Origin: Mytilus galloprovincialis
Taxonomy: Eukaryota; Mollusca; Bivalvia; Mytilida; Mytilidae
Direction of reading: 5' to 3'
DNA length: 64,000 nt
Assembly (NCBI RefSeq): GCF_965363235.1
Contig: NC_134838.1
Span: 501,001-565,000 of the forward strand
Part shown: in pieces, positions 34,787 to 46,189 of the stretch
Layout of the letters: each line of letters opens with the position of its first letter
Position numbering within the stretch: the stretch's first letter is position 1
Translations under genes and position numbers: made by a program
Notes under the pieces: model-generated
What the model saw: only the letters and a program-made list of their open reading frames with translations
Databases searched by the model: none
Told to the model about the DNA's origin: nothing

Positions 34787-37700
34787 GTAATTTTTTTTTT
34801 TTGTCTCAGTTGCATGAATGTTTTGAAAAATGATTGTGCTTTTATTTTCTGTCAATATTTGATTTCATTTTTCATTTATGAGACAGGTAATCAATATTGT
34901 ATGTTGTAACCAATGTAAAAGAGGGACGAAAGATACAAGAGGGACAGTCAAACTCATAAATCGAAAATAAACTGACAACGCCAAGGCTAAAAATGAAAAA
35001 GACAAAAAGACAAACAATAGTACACATGACACAATATGTAAAACTAAAGAATTATATGGGGATGAAGTACCATTTATCGGTCTCATCCAAGTTCTCCTAA
35101 ACAGGAGGGAATTACGAAAGAAGAAAGTAACCAATTATGGTAGAAAAATCAATAAAAAAAAAAATCGGAAACTTTTTTTTTCAGATCTACTTCCGTTTCC
35201 GGTCTTGTTTACATGAGACTTTGAATGAAATGTATATTTATCAACATAATATGAGGCAGGCATTACCTGTAAATGGGGACGAAGTCTGTATGAATTATTT
35301 TTTTGTAACTTAATTATTTGTCAAAAAAAAAAGAAACGGAAATACCGTAACGTTTCCGAGTTTGGTTCTGTTGTTAGGGATTTTAGTTGTGACGTTATTT
35401 AAATTATGACGTCATATGCAATGTAAACAAAGAAACGCTATCATTAGGTAACGTTTTTTCATATCAAGGAATTATTAAAAATGAAATTGGTATTGCGCGT
35501 TTCTTTCTATTTTATACTAGACTGATAAATATATATTTTACTCAAAGTTTCATACAAACGAGACCGGAAAAAGGAAGTATATTGTACATTTCTGCGCAGG
35601 TCCGGGATTTCAAAACATGACATAAAAAAAAATTGAACGATTTTGAGTTCATTAGTACAATGAAAAATTCGGGAAATTTTCCCGAATTTTTTTTTTATTG
35701 AATTTTCTACTGTTATTGGGGACTTCGTCCCCATATCAACAAATATAGGAAGGAATTCAACACTCAATCATTTTTGATAATTGTTTGATATTAAAAAAAA
35801 CGTTACCTGGATAACAGCGATTCTTTGTTTACATTGAAGATGACGTCCTACATTTGTAACTTAAAAAACGTCACAACTAAATCCCTAACAACAGAACCAA
35901 TATCGGAAACGTTACGGTATTTCCGTTTCTTTTATCAACATGTTTGAATTAAAAAAAAAAAAAACAGACTTCGTCCCCATTTACAGGTAATGTCTGCCTC
36001 ATATAATGAGGCAGGCATTACCTGTGAAAGAGGATGAATTCTGTATGAATTGTTTTTATTTTTAAATCAAACATATTTTAACTTCTGTTAAAAAAAAACC
36101 AGAAATACAGTAATGTTTCTGATTTTTTTATTTTGACAAAACACTCAGCATGGAACAACAAGCTAGTGCAACGACAAAAGCATGTTTTCAACAGATACGA
36201 AATATTGGTCGCATTAGATCCCTGATTACAGATGAGGCATGTAAGACTCTCGTGTGCTCACTCGTTACATCACGACTAGATTATGGTAATGCGCTGTTAT
36301 ACGGAACAAATAGCTGTGTAATAACAAAACTACAGCGTGTGCAAAATACAGCAGCACGGCTAATAACGCGCAAGAGAAAATACGATTCAATAACACCTGT
36401 TCTCATTTCATTGCACTGGTTACCGGTTCATTTTCGTTGTCAGTACAAACTCCTGCTGTACATTTTTAAAGCAATTCATGGCAAGGCACCATCATACCTA
36501 CAGGAATTAGTTGAACATTACAAACCTGGTAGAGCCTTGCGATCGGAGAAAAGCATGCTGTTACGACTACCAAACGATGTCAGGACAAAACGCTATGGTG
36601 AACGACGGTTCGATATTGCCGCACCAACTCTTTGGAACAGCTTACCTTCATCCTTACGAAATGAACAATCTCTTGACGTTTTTAAAAAGGATCTTAAGAC
36701 ATATTTTTTCCGAAGTGCTTTCATTGATTTTTTGTAAATTTTGAAATTTATGAACAATTTGTTTTACCAGTTGATTGTATTGTGAATTTTTACTTAATAA
36801 TTTTTAATACTTGAGTCACTGTGGTTTAATGATAATCATTATTTTAAATTTATACAGAGGAAATTTTAAATTTTTCTTAACTCATTTTTATTTTTTGAAA
36901 CTTTTTACTTTTCTTTCATTTTGATTAATTTTAAATTTTTGATATTTTTTGTGTGAGTTGTACATTCTTTTATATTATTCTATTTAACCGACAATCAATG
37001 TTTTCATTTTACACGCCACTGCTCAGAAATTGTATTTATGTGATTGTATATTTTGCTTTTACCTTATGTATCTTATTTTTTTGTTTATTCATGTTAAGCG
37101 CTTAGGGTAATTTTTCAAATTATATAATGCGCTATATAAATATTGTATAATAATAATAATAATAATTTTGGTTCTGTTGTAAGGAATTTTAGTTTTGACG
37201 TTTTTTAATAAAAAACTTAAAAGTCTGAATAAAAAAAAGTTATAAATTTTGAGTTCATTAATTAGTAGAATGATTTTTTGTGTGAACTTTTAAAAAAAAA
37301 AAAGTTAATCGAGCTACCCCATCATGTTTAACTCTTAGGGATATCCTCATTCATCATGATAATTGGAAGTTCATTACCCTAAGAAACAACTTGCAAGCTT
37401 GAAGCAAATATGCTTAGCTTTATACAAAGCTTAGTTTTAACAGAGACATATATACACATATATGTCTCTGGTTTTAAGGCAGAAAATCTATACATGAATA
37501 TTAGATATACTAAATAAATGTACATACTAAATAGTGTGTTAAAATTACATTGTTAGGCAATCAATGAATATTAGATATATATATAAATTTGAATACAGAT
37601 CTAGTGTTGTTTAAGTTACTTTAACAGGAACATGTACAGTTTTTAAACAAAGCAAAGTTGTAGCTTATGTCTATCTAATTTAAACATGTTTAGATGTATA

Positions 37701-40700
37701 GTATCAAATTTATTGAGAACAGTAACCCAACAATCAATATGTTTTTATTAATTTCAATATGCGATGGCCATTTATATATATTTATCCTAAAATATATTCC
37801 TTAAAGTTTTATGGCAGTTGCTCTCAAATAATATGAACTTTCTTTATTTTTCAGAGATTTTGTGTTTTGGCATCTACCTCAACTGTTGTATAAAAATCCA
37901 CATACTCAATTTGTTACCTTTAAGAACTTAACACCAACTCCTGTTTTCCAGTTTTTCTTCAGTAAGTACATGGATATAAATCCCATTTCTTTTAAACTTT
38001 GATAGAAAATATATTTACTTGTTAGAGTATATCAAGATAAAGCTTTATCTAAGATAGACATTAATTTAACTTGCTTGAAAGTGCCCCTATATCTAAAAAT
38101 TACCATATAGGGTGTATTTTTCTTGGTAGAGAAATTTTGAGATTTAGGGGCAACACATTTAAAGTATATGAATAATTTTAGTGGTTCTTAATTCCCAATT
38201 TAATATTTTGGTGGATACTGAAATGGTTGCAGTTGAAACAAAATTCATTTAAACAAGTGTTTATCAGTATATATCTCAAACTCTGTCTGATCAACAAAGA
38301 CAAAAAATCATTTGAGCTGACAGAATTTTTAGTTTTTAAGTTGTAAATATAGTAGGAAAGATCATATTTCTTTTCTGGTCTGACATACTCATAAACAGTT
38401 TAGCACAGACTGGTCTATAGTTATGGTTGTATGATTTCTGAACTTTTATTGATTTGGGGCGTAAATGATAAAATGTTGATTTGGGGGGGGGGGGGGGTTA
38501 TGTAAATCATGAATATAACAAACTGTCTGTCAATCATTGGTTTTAATATTTTTTGTTTTACAGGTAATAGAAAGAAATTAGTTATTGATGGGGAAACATG
38601 TAAATCATGAATATAACAAACTGTCTGTCAATCATTGGTTTTAATATTTTTTGTTTTACAGGTAATGGAAAGAAATTAGTTATTGATGTTGATTCTCATT
38701 CAAAAGATGAAATTCATTCATTTATCAGAAGTACATTGTGTAAAACAGAGTAAGTATATATTGGTGAGAGGTCATGACCCCTTTTAAAGTTCAATATACA
38801 GGGAGATTTTCCTTTTGAACTACATCATAAACTGAGGCTATATAAATTTTGGGCATCTGTGTTGTAAGTGCTATAATACCATTGATATCTGGGATTGAAG
38901 TTCAACTTTTTACAATATAAGTATGAATTTGGTCTTTGTCTGGTTAGACTAAGTGATACAGTCTATATCAACTATTGTGTTTCTCCCAAATGTAAACATG
39001 TATGTGTTTAGACATTTTTTTATAAGTTTTATTTGTATAAGTTTGTTCTTGATACAGTTCATTACAAAAGTGAAAGATGTCCCAAAACTTTCCTAGAAAT
39101 GGAGCAAAACATGAGAGAATTATCTGAATTAAGGTGTAATTGTTCCATCATATTTATTTATTAATCAAATTGATTTAGGGGAAATATAAATAGCAAAACA
39201 CTTACTTTCTCATAATTAAAAAATTTGGCACCAGCAAACATGTTTAACCCTGCCACATTTTGTATGTGTCTGTTCATTGGAAATCATACCACATTTTGTA
39301 TGTGTCTGTTCATTGGAAATCATACCACATTTTGTATGTGTCTGTTCATTGGAAATCATACCACATTTTGTTTGTGTCTGTTCATTGGAAATCATACCAC
39401 ATTTTGTTTGTGTCTGTTCATTGGAAATCATACCACATTTTGTATGTGTCTGTTCATTGGAAATCATACCACATTTTGTTTGTGTCTGTTCATTGGAAAT
39501 CATACCACATTTTGTATGTGTCTGTTCATTGGAAATCATACCACATTTTGTTTGTGTCTGTTCATTGGAAATCATACCACATTTTGTATGTGTCTGTTCA
39601 TTGGAAATCATACCACATTTTGTATGTGTCTGTTCATTGGAAATCATACCACATTTTGTTTGTGTCTGTTCATTGGAAATCATACCACATTTTGTTTGTG
39701 TCTGTTCATTGGAAATCATACCACATTTTGTTTGTGTCTGTTCATTGGAAATCATTCCACATTTTGTTTGTGTCTGTTCATTGGAAATCATTCCACATTT
39801 TGTTTGTGTCTGTTCATTGGAAATCATACCACATTTTGTATGTGTCTGTTCATTGGAAATCATACCACATTTTGTATGTGTCTGTTCATTGGAAATCATA
39901 CCACATTTTGTTTGTGTCTGTTCATTGGAAATCATACCACATTTTGTATGTGTCTGTTCATTGGAAATCATACCACATTTTGTTTGTGTCTGTTCATTGG
40001 AAATCATACCACATTTTGTTTGTGTCTGTTCATTGGAAATCATTCCACATTTTGTTTGTGTCTGTTCATTGGAAATCATACCACATTTTGTATGTGTCTG
40101 TTCATTGGAAATCATACCACATTTTGTATGTGTCTGTTCATTGGAAATCATACCACATTTTGTTTGTGTCTGTTCATTGGAAATCATACCACATTTTGTA
40201 TGTGTCTGTTCATTGGAAATCATACCACATTTTGTTTGTGTCTGTTCATTGGAAATCATACCACATTTTGTATGTGTCTGTTCATTGGAAATCATACCAC
40301 ATTTTGTTTGTGTCTGTTCATTGGAAATCATACCACATTTTGTTTGTGTCTGTTCATTGGAAATCATTCCACATTTTGTTTGTGTCTGTTCATTGGAAAT
40401 CATACCACATTTTGTATGTGTCTGTTCATTGGAAATCATACCACATTTTGTTTGTGTCTGTTCATTGGAAATCATACCACATTTTGTATGTGTCTGTTCA
40501 TTGGAAATCATACCACATTTTGTTTGTGTCTGTTCATTGGAAATCATACCACATTTTGTATGTGTCTGTTCATTGGAAATCATACCACATTTTGTATGTG
40601 TCTGTTCATTGGAAATCATACCACATTTTGTATGTGTCTGTTCATTGGAAATCATACCACATTTTGTATGTGTCTGTTCATTGGAAATCATACCACATTT

Positions 40701-42171
40701 TGTTTGTGTCTGTTCATTGGAAATCATACCACATTTTGTATGTGTCTGTTCATTGGAAATCATACCACATTTTGTATGTGTCTGTTCATTGGAAATCATA
40801 CCACATTCTGTTTGTGTCTGTTCATTGGAAATCATACCACATTTTGTATGTGTCTGTTCATTGGAAATCATACCACATTTTGTTAGATATCAGACTGATT
40901 TCTGGGTATATTTATTGTAAAATGTGAACTATGCCATTTCTTCATATGGGAAAGTCTATGCAAATGTCCAAAATTTTACATTGGAATAGAATACAATATT
41001 ACAGTATAACTTGCATCACAAAATAACTCCTTAGTAGGATTAATAATGCTAACCTTGAGTGTGCATTGATGTACACAAGCTTGAATTGTGCCATCTTTGC
41101 TAGCCAAGGGTTACAATCCACTCCCGTTCTCTCCACCCTTGGCAGATTGAGATAAAATTTTGGAGACACAAGGTAAGGATTTTTATTGGTTGCAATAGAA
41201 ACTCTTTGCATCCAATCAAAAAGCGCCTATAGCATGATCACGTGTAAATGTAGAAAGTGTTTGTAAACAATTGCCACGTGTTTATTGTGCAACAAGTCTT
41301 TTACATCACTAAACATACGACTATATTTAGTGACAACTTGAATGTTTTTAATCAACTAATAGAAGTTCCTGTGTATGTTTCATGCACAAATGCATGAATG
41401 TTGACGTATATTTTCGTTTCCAGCTTTACCAAGTGTGTAGAATCTAGACGCTACCATGTTTTTACCTCCAAATTGAAGAGTTCAAGTGCTACGACTGGTC
41501 AAGAATAATGTATTCGGAATGGGTGTGACTTTAATCTTCCAATAGATAGCGCAACATCGATATCACGAATGTTGGCTTAATCTGCCAAGGGTGGAGAGAG
41601 TTGGAGGGGATCGTAACCCTTGGCTACCAAAGATGGAATTGTGCAATCTTTATATAATCTGATTATCATAAAAGTTTGATGCACTTGTAAAGTCAATTTC
41701 CTGATTCAACACAATACACCATGCTCATTAAAGTTTTGTATAAGCTGGTTATTTGTATAAGCTGGTTATGAATTGTAAAGTCAAATTATATTCTTTCTTT
41801 ATTATTAGATTATTCACAAAAAAAATTCAACTACAATCTTATTGATACATTGTATAAAAGTTTGGTTATAAAAACATGTACTGACAAAGGAATTCCATGT
41901 GAACATAACTGTTATAATTCACCTAGTTTTAAGTTACACTAAACTAAGTCAAGACATTAAAATTCTTGACAAATGTTGTCTAGCAGTAATTTTCTTTTTC
42001 AGAATGGAAGTAGAAGAAGAAGAAACAAAAGATGAGAAGAATCCAGCATTATTTGGACTTTCTGATAGTAAAAAGTGTATATGTCAGATACCAGGACAGG
42101 TTCCCTGTTCAGGGGCTGTCATCTTACCTCCTCAAATTAGAGGCAGACATAGATATACCAAGGAATCATAA
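34644..42171 (+). CDS. MRPS25: Mitochondrial small-subunit ribosomal protein mS25 (4 coding exons, whole span)
   Basis: mS25 is a component of the mitochondrial 28S subunit. Exons 34,644-34,786, 37,855-37,961, 38,662-38,749 and 42,003-42,171 join with phases 2, 1 and 2 and GT/AG ends, giving 507 bp: 168 residues plus stop (human 173). It starts MPFMKGRAPVRRTMKYL, like human MPMKGRFPIRRTLQYL. The middle (FVFWHLPQLLYKNPHTQFVT) is the L51/S25/CI-B8 thioredoxin-like domain. The C-terminus has CICQIPGQVPC, matching the conserved cysteines near the human C-terminus that are reported to help hold an iron-sulfur cluster with bS16m. Introns contain a LINE, foldbacks and a 36-bp minisatellite. Identification is firm. 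Confidence 0.93.
34914..35085 (-). mobile_element. Penelope-like element, 3'-end fragment
   Basis: Begins with AAAGAGGGACGAAAGATAC, the shared terminus of the copies at 50,549, 55,540 and 61,337. It keeps only the last 150 bp or so, including the open frame SFLALALSVYFRFMSLTVPL. In MRPS25 intron 1. Confidence 0.8.
35251..36004. mobile_element. Long-armed foldback element in MRPS25 intron 1
   Basis: Inverted arms of about 220-230 bp (35,251-35,480 and 35,785-36,004). Ends read ATGAGGCAGGCATTACCTGT and its near-complement. Arms share GAAACGGAAATACCGTAACG and GGTTCTGTTGTTAGGGATTT. The centre has a small perfect hairpin, ATTCGGGAAATTTTCCCGAA, and GGGGACTTCGTCCCC. No transposase. Confidence 0.85.
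36006..37250. mobile_element. Second foldback copy, split by a LINE
   Basis: 36,006-36,132 repeats the left arm of the preceding element in diverged form (AATGAGGCAGGCATTACCTG, then GTAATGTTTCTGA). The arm resumes at 37,166 with TTTTGGTTCTGTTG, the next words of the intact arm. The LINE occupies the interval between. Confidence 0.72.
36133..37165 (+). mobile_element. LINE (CR1/L2-like) 3' end, 5' truncated
   Basis: A 195-residue open frame (36,150-36,737) is the C-terminal part of a LINE ORF2 product: LITSRLDYGNALL-like, LQRVQNTAARLITRKRKYDS, HWLPVHFRCQYKLL and APTLWNSLPSSLR are hallmarks of the region after the RT core in CR1/L2 elements. The catalytic core is missing, as expected from 5' truncation. 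The 3' UTR ends TATAATGCGCTATATAAAT followed by (TAA)n, a microsatellite tail typical of these LINEs. Confidence 0.87.
37855..37961 (+). CDS. MRPS25: MRPS25 exon 2
   Basis: The acceptor is ATTTTTCAG and the donor TTCA|GTAAGT. Encodes DFVFWHLPQLLYKNP and FKNLTPTPVFQFFF, strongly mS25-like (human: YKNPWVQ, FKNMTPSPFLRFYL). Confidence 0.95.
38483..38497 (+). repeat. G15 homopolymer
   Basis: Fifteen consecutive G on the MRPS25 sense strand, 4 bp upstream of the duplicated exon 3 acceptor segment. Could form quadruplex structures (inference). Confidence 0.9.
38502..38599 (+). repeat. Upstream duplicate of the MRPS25 exon 3 acceptor junction
   Basis: A 98-bp tandem copy. It carries TCATTGGTTTTAATATTTTT, TTTTACAG and GTAATAGAAAGAAATTAGTT before diverging at GATGGGG. 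AG at 38,562-38,563 is intact. The exon-derived part has one amino-acid change (N-R for N-G) and lacks exon 3's 3' end and donor. Confidence 0.92.
38662..38749 (+). CDS. MRPS25: MRPS25 exon 3
   Basis: The acceptor is TGTTTTACAG and the donor ACAGA|GTAAGT. Encodes SNGKKLVIDVDSHSKDEIHS and FIRSTLCKTE. The acceptor and first 33 bases or so are also present 98 bp upstream. Confidence 0.93.
39243..40884. repeat. 36-bp minisatellite, about 45 copies, in MRPS25 intron 3
   Basis: The unit is CATTTTGTATGTGTCTGTTC followed by ATTGGAAATCATACCA, with an A/T variant (TGTATG or TGTTTG) and rarer ATTCCA copies. The array starts with CATGTTTAACCCTGCCACAT, a word from dispersed family C, while ATTGGAAATCATACCACAT matches that family's 3' end. 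So the unit looks like the two ends of one repeat joined by an internal deletion. The long open frames on both strands result from the 36-bp period. Confidence 0.96.
41091..41636. mobile_element. MITE with 7-bp target duplication in MRPS25 intron 3
   Basis: Inverted ends match over about 60-70 bp: CCATCTTTGCTAGCCAAGGG at the left and, reversed, CCCTTGGCTACCAAAGATGG at the right. AATTGTG flanks both ends (41,084-41,090 and 41,637-41,643). 546 bp, no transposase frame. The superfamily is not clear. Confidence 0.88.
42003..42171 (+). CDS. MRPS25: MRPS25 exon 4 (terminal coding exon)
   Basis: The acceptor is TCTTTTTCAG. Encodes an acidic stretch (MEVEEEETKDEKN) and KKCICQIPGQVPCSGAVILP; stop TAA at 42,169. 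The upstream open frame before 42,003 is intronic. Confidence 0.94.
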
Positions 42172-42984
42172 ACATCACACATTATTAAATATCATTTTTA
42201 CTCTTCTTCTTTTGTGTTAAATATATACAGGTGGGTGTAATGATGTAAAGATTTGAAAATAGAACAAATTTGATGTTGCAGAACAGAACTTACCACTGAA
42301 TTTGTACTTACCTTGAGCAACTTGAAAACTTGTCACTTGTTAAAACTTCAATAGTTTTTAATCACATATGATTGATACAACAACAAAAAACAATTGGTTA
42401 AGTTGGGTTTGACATAAACTTGAACATTTCCATCATTTAGTAAGGTGCTGTAAAATATATTCATACAATTTATGTTTGAAGGAGTTTTTTATAGCTAAAA
42501 CAAAATATATGCAGCAGTAAGAAAAAGAAAAAAAAAGGACAGACTATGTTTGTAGTTTATACACATTGATTGTGTTTGTTTTCGGATTTGGTTCCAATTC
42601 TTTCAAAGGTCACCGGCTTTGAAACAGAAAACAGATAGATTTGCTCCTTAATCAGTTACTAAATCTATACACACATAACACACATAATTCCCAATTGTTC
42701 TCATGTATGTGTACATTTTGCACAAATCGACTGTACATAATTTGGCTACATCTTTATAATATAGTTTTTTCCAAAAATAATAGTCATTTTTTTTTAATTA
42801 CTGGCTAGTTTTGTTTTTTGGAAAGATTAGAACTTGTTCTAAATCTTTACTAAGGCACTGCCCTGCCTAACAACATGACAGGTTAGCTACTGTTACTAAA
42901 TGTATTCACACTGAAATATAGTTCCCTATGGTTCTCATGTATGTGCACATAAAACACATATAAACTGAAAAAATGGGTATATTA
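42172..42984. other. 3' flank of MRPS25: no gene seen
   Basis: Should include the 3' UTR. No convincing AATAAA is placed close to the stop. AT-rich, no strong repeat. Confidence 0.45.
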
Positions 42985-43700
42985 TTCCAATGGGCCAAGT
43001 GAGCTTTTCTCATCACTTGGAGTCTTTGTCGTCCCTTGTCTTTTTACAAAAATCTTCTCTGAAACTCCTAGTCCAAATTTAACCAAACTTATCCACAATC
43101 ATCATTAGGGTACTTGGTTTTATAAATGTGTCTGATGACCCTGCCTGCAAATCAAGATGGCCAACATGGCCAAAAATAGTACATAGGGGTAAAATTCTGA
43201 TTTTGGCTCATATTTCTGAAACCAAAGCATTTAGAGCAAATCTGGAATGGAATAAAATGTTCATCAGGTCAAGATCTAACTGCCCTGTTATTTTCAGATG
43301 AATCGGATAACTCGTTGATGGGTTGCTACCCTTAAATTGGTAATTTTAAGAAAATTTTGCAGTTTTTAGTTATTATCTTCAATAGTAGTATAGACAGAGA
43401 TAAACTGTAAACAGCAATAATATACAGCAAAGTAAGATCTACAATTGATTCAACACGACCAAATTAGTCAATTGACCCCTAAAGGAGATGGTGCCCTTTA
43501 AAGTCAATTTTTAACAATTTTCATAAATTTCTGTAAATTTTTACAAAATATATTTACCTCTGAAGCTACTGGGCCAAGTTCATTATAGAAAGAGAATTGT
43601 AAGCAGCAAGAATGTTCAGTAAAGTAAGATCTACAAACACATCACCATCACCAAAGCACAATTTTGTAATGAGTTCATGTGTCCTTTTTTAGAGCCTCTA
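42985..43700 (+). repeat. Dispersed repeat with two internal similar halves
   Basis: Contains GGGCCAAGTGAGCTTTTCTC, TCAAGATGGCCAACATGGCC and two related blocks ending AGCAAAGTAAGATCTACAA and AGTAAAGTAAGATCTACAAA. I remember this type as common in bivalve genomes. No coding frame. Confidence 0.6.
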
Positions 43701-43721
43701 GTTTATTTTACTGTTTTGTAC

Positions 43722-43820
43722 TAACATGAGCAACACAATGGTTGCCATCCTTCTGGAGCACATGAGATTGACCCAGTTTTTGTTTGGTGCATGTTGCTCA
43801 GTCGTTAGTTTTTGTCTCAC
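43722..43820 (+). mobile_element. Decayed Penelope-like 3'-end fragment
   Basis: Diverged match to 44,905-45,010: AACATGAGCAACACAATGG, GGAGCACATGAGAT and TTTAGT-TTT words in the same order. Confidence 0.55.
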
Positions 43821-43929
43821 CTGCTATAATAGACGCGGAAAGAGAGACATTGGGACCTCTTTTCTGTCATTGGTGATGCGGTGGGTTCGACAATTATTAA
43901 GTTTTCTGGTAATTTATTTTAATAGGAAC

Positions 43930-44109
43930 TTCTTTTGATAGATCATTGATATTTAATATTAATTTCCATTACTCTCAGTACATATCAGTTTGATGACTAT
44001 TTGGAGGCCCGCACCCTTAGTCATGGTCCAGCAACTTAAAGTTAAATAGAAATAGTCCATGTTAATTTTCTGTTGGAGTTGGTTTGGTAGGAACTACTTG
44101 CATGACTTG
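43930..44109 (+). repeat. About 168-bp satellite unit, left of the Penelope insertion
   Basis: GATAGATCATTGATATTTAA, then TCAGTACATATCAGTTTGAT and TAGTCATGGTCCAG. The same unit continues at 45,139-45,745 after the inserted element. Confidence 0.75.
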
Positions 44110-45138
44110 TGAAATCATACTTTGTAAAGGATCACTCTGCTTCAAACAAAAAATTCTCTGAAACAGACATTATCAAGATGCTTGATTTATTGATTGACAA
44201 CATATTTGTTACGTTCGGATTGTTGGCATTCCAATGGGTACAAATTGTGCCCCTCTTCTTGCCGACTTGTTTCTTTATTATTATGAGGCTGACTTCATAC
44301 AGGAACTTCTGGGGAAGAAAGACAAGAAGTTAGCAATATCCTTTAACTCTACTTTCCACTATATAGATGATGTAATTTCCCTAAATAATTCAAAATTTGG
44401 TGACTATGTTGAACTCATCTATCCCATCGAACTAGAGATAAAGGACACTACAGATACAGTTAAGTCGGCCTCATATCTTGACTTACATCTTGAAAGTGAC
44501 AATGAGGGTCAGTTGAAAACAAAACTTTACGACAAATGAGATGATTTTAGCTTTCCAATTGTGAACTTTCCATTTCTAAATAGAAACATTCCAGCAGCAC
44601 CTGCATACGGGCTATATATCTCCAAATTGATACGATTTTCCTGTGCTTGCATTTCATATCATGATTTTCTTGTTAGAGGGTTGCTGCTCACAAGGAAGAT
44701 TTTAAACCAAGAGTTCCAAATGGTGAAGTTGTAATCATCCCTTTGTAAATTTTACGGACGCCATCACGAGTTGGTTGACCGATATGGAACAATCGTTTCA
44801 CAAATGATATCGGATATGTTCCTTACGTCGTAACTTCAACCCCATTCCCTTTCATGGATGTGACCTACCATTTTTACTATTTACCGGATTTGTTATCATA
44901 CAAGCAACACGACGGGAGCCACATGTGGAGCAGGATGTGGTTACCATTCCGGAGCACCTGAGATCACCCCTAGTTTTTTGTTGGATTCGTGTTGCTTATT
45001 CTTTAGTTTTCTATGTTGTGTCATGTGTACTATTGTTTGTCTGTTTTGTCTTTTTTTCATTTTTAGCCATGGCGTTGTCAGATTTTTTTCGATTTATGAG
45101 TTTGACTGTCCCTTTGGTATCTTTCGTCCCCCTTTTGT
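44110..45138 (+). mobile_element. Penelope-like element copy 1, 5' truncated, RT with stops
   Basis: Encodes the end of a Penelope-type reverse transcriptase: KKFSETDIIKMLDLLIDN, MGTNCAPLLADLFLYYYEAD, the catalytic YIDDV, then GRHHELVDRYG. There is a frameshift near 44,220 and two in-frame stops (after KLYDK near 44,537 and after MVKL near 44,733). The last 215 bp carry a separate open frame, shared with the other copies. It is inserted in a 168-bp satellite. Confidence 0.85.
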
Positions 45139-45745
45139 GACAGATCACTTATTTGCATCACTGTCAAAACACGAAAATGACGAGGCCATGGTCCAGTGAC
45201 TTTGAATTAGTTAGCAATGTGAAGTTTTCTGATTAAGTTAGTTTGATAGCAACTTTTGTGATAGATCAATTATATATTGTATGAAGTTGCATTACTATCA
45301 GTACGTATCAGTTAGATTACTTTTTCAATGCCTTTCCTCTAGAACATGGCCCAGTGACCTTAAATAGATAAGCCTTGTTAAATGTTAAGTTTTCAACTGG
45401 AGGTAGAATGATATGATCTACTTACAATAGATCATTGTTGTTTTGTTTGAAATTACATCACTATCAATACATATCTGTTCGACGACTATGTTGAGGCCCT
45501 CCTCCTTCGGTCATGGTCTAGTGACTTTGAATTGATAAGACATTTTCAATGTTGAGTTTTTTTTTTACTTGTGTCAATTGATAAGAACTACTTGTGACAG
45601 ATCAATGATATTTTTGTATAACTATGCATTACTATCATAACATCTCAGTTTGACGACCATTTCTAGAACCTGCCTACAAGATCATAGTCAAGCGACTCTG
45701 AATTAATAAGAAAATGTTTTGTTCACACATCGTTGTCAATATAAT
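45139..45745 (+). repeat. About 168-bp satellite, three to four units
   Basis: Unit starts are near 45,141, 45,260, 45,426 and 45,597 (AGATCANT motif). Units share TCAGTACGTATCAGTTAGAT-like and CATGGTCYAGTGACTTTGAA-like blocks. Copies are well diverged. Confidence 0.75.
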
Positions 45746-46140
45746 GGAATTGTCATACAAGTGAGCGATTTGGCTAGCTTTAAAACCAGGTTTAATCCAC
45801 AATTTTTGACATAAGAAAATACATGTACCAAGTCGAGAATATGACAGTTATTATTATCCATTCGTTTAATGTATTTGACCTTTTGAATTAGCCGTTCGAT
45901 TATGGACTTTCTTGGAGTTTATTGTTTTTGTAATTTTACTATTGAGTGAACATTTTATTCTATACTTTTTACCTTTTTGTCTTTTATTGTTGGTTTTGTT
46001 TTTCTGTGGTGTTGTAAATTTATTTTTGACGTATGCGTCTAAATGTCCCTTTGTTGTTTTTTGGCCTTCCTTGCCCATGCCTTTTCGTCATATGGTCCAA
46101 CACCATACACGCATATTCTGTTATTGAGCATAGAGAGGTC
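45746..46140 (+). repeat. Dispersed repeat family D
   Basis: GAATTGTCATACAAGTGAGC, TAAAACCAGGTTTAATCCAC and ATATGACAGTTATTATTATC. Similar blocks are at 46,960-47,290, 53,270-53,360, 53,860-54,170 and, inverted, 56,280-56,400. Open frames are hydrophobic, T-rich and not conserved. Confidence 0.7.
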
Positions 46141-46189
46141 AACAATAAGAGGTGAGTTGCCTTCTACTAGTGTCTATATGTAGTACTAT

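Noticed and set aside
39243..40884. Possible CRISPR array (regular 36-bp repeats)
   Set aside because: Units abut with no unique spacers, and the genome is animal. The same applies to the 68-, 53- and 38-bp arrays.
39216..40927. Four overlapping open frames of about 550 codons on both strands
   Set aside because: They are by-products of a 36-bp repeat without stops. Each is a 12-residue repeat and lies in MRPS25 intron 3.
41899..42002. Open frame extending upstream of MRPS25 exon 4 as a separate small gene
   Set aside because: It is intron sequence read in frame; a strong acceptor (TCTTTTTCAG) and homology begin at 42,003.
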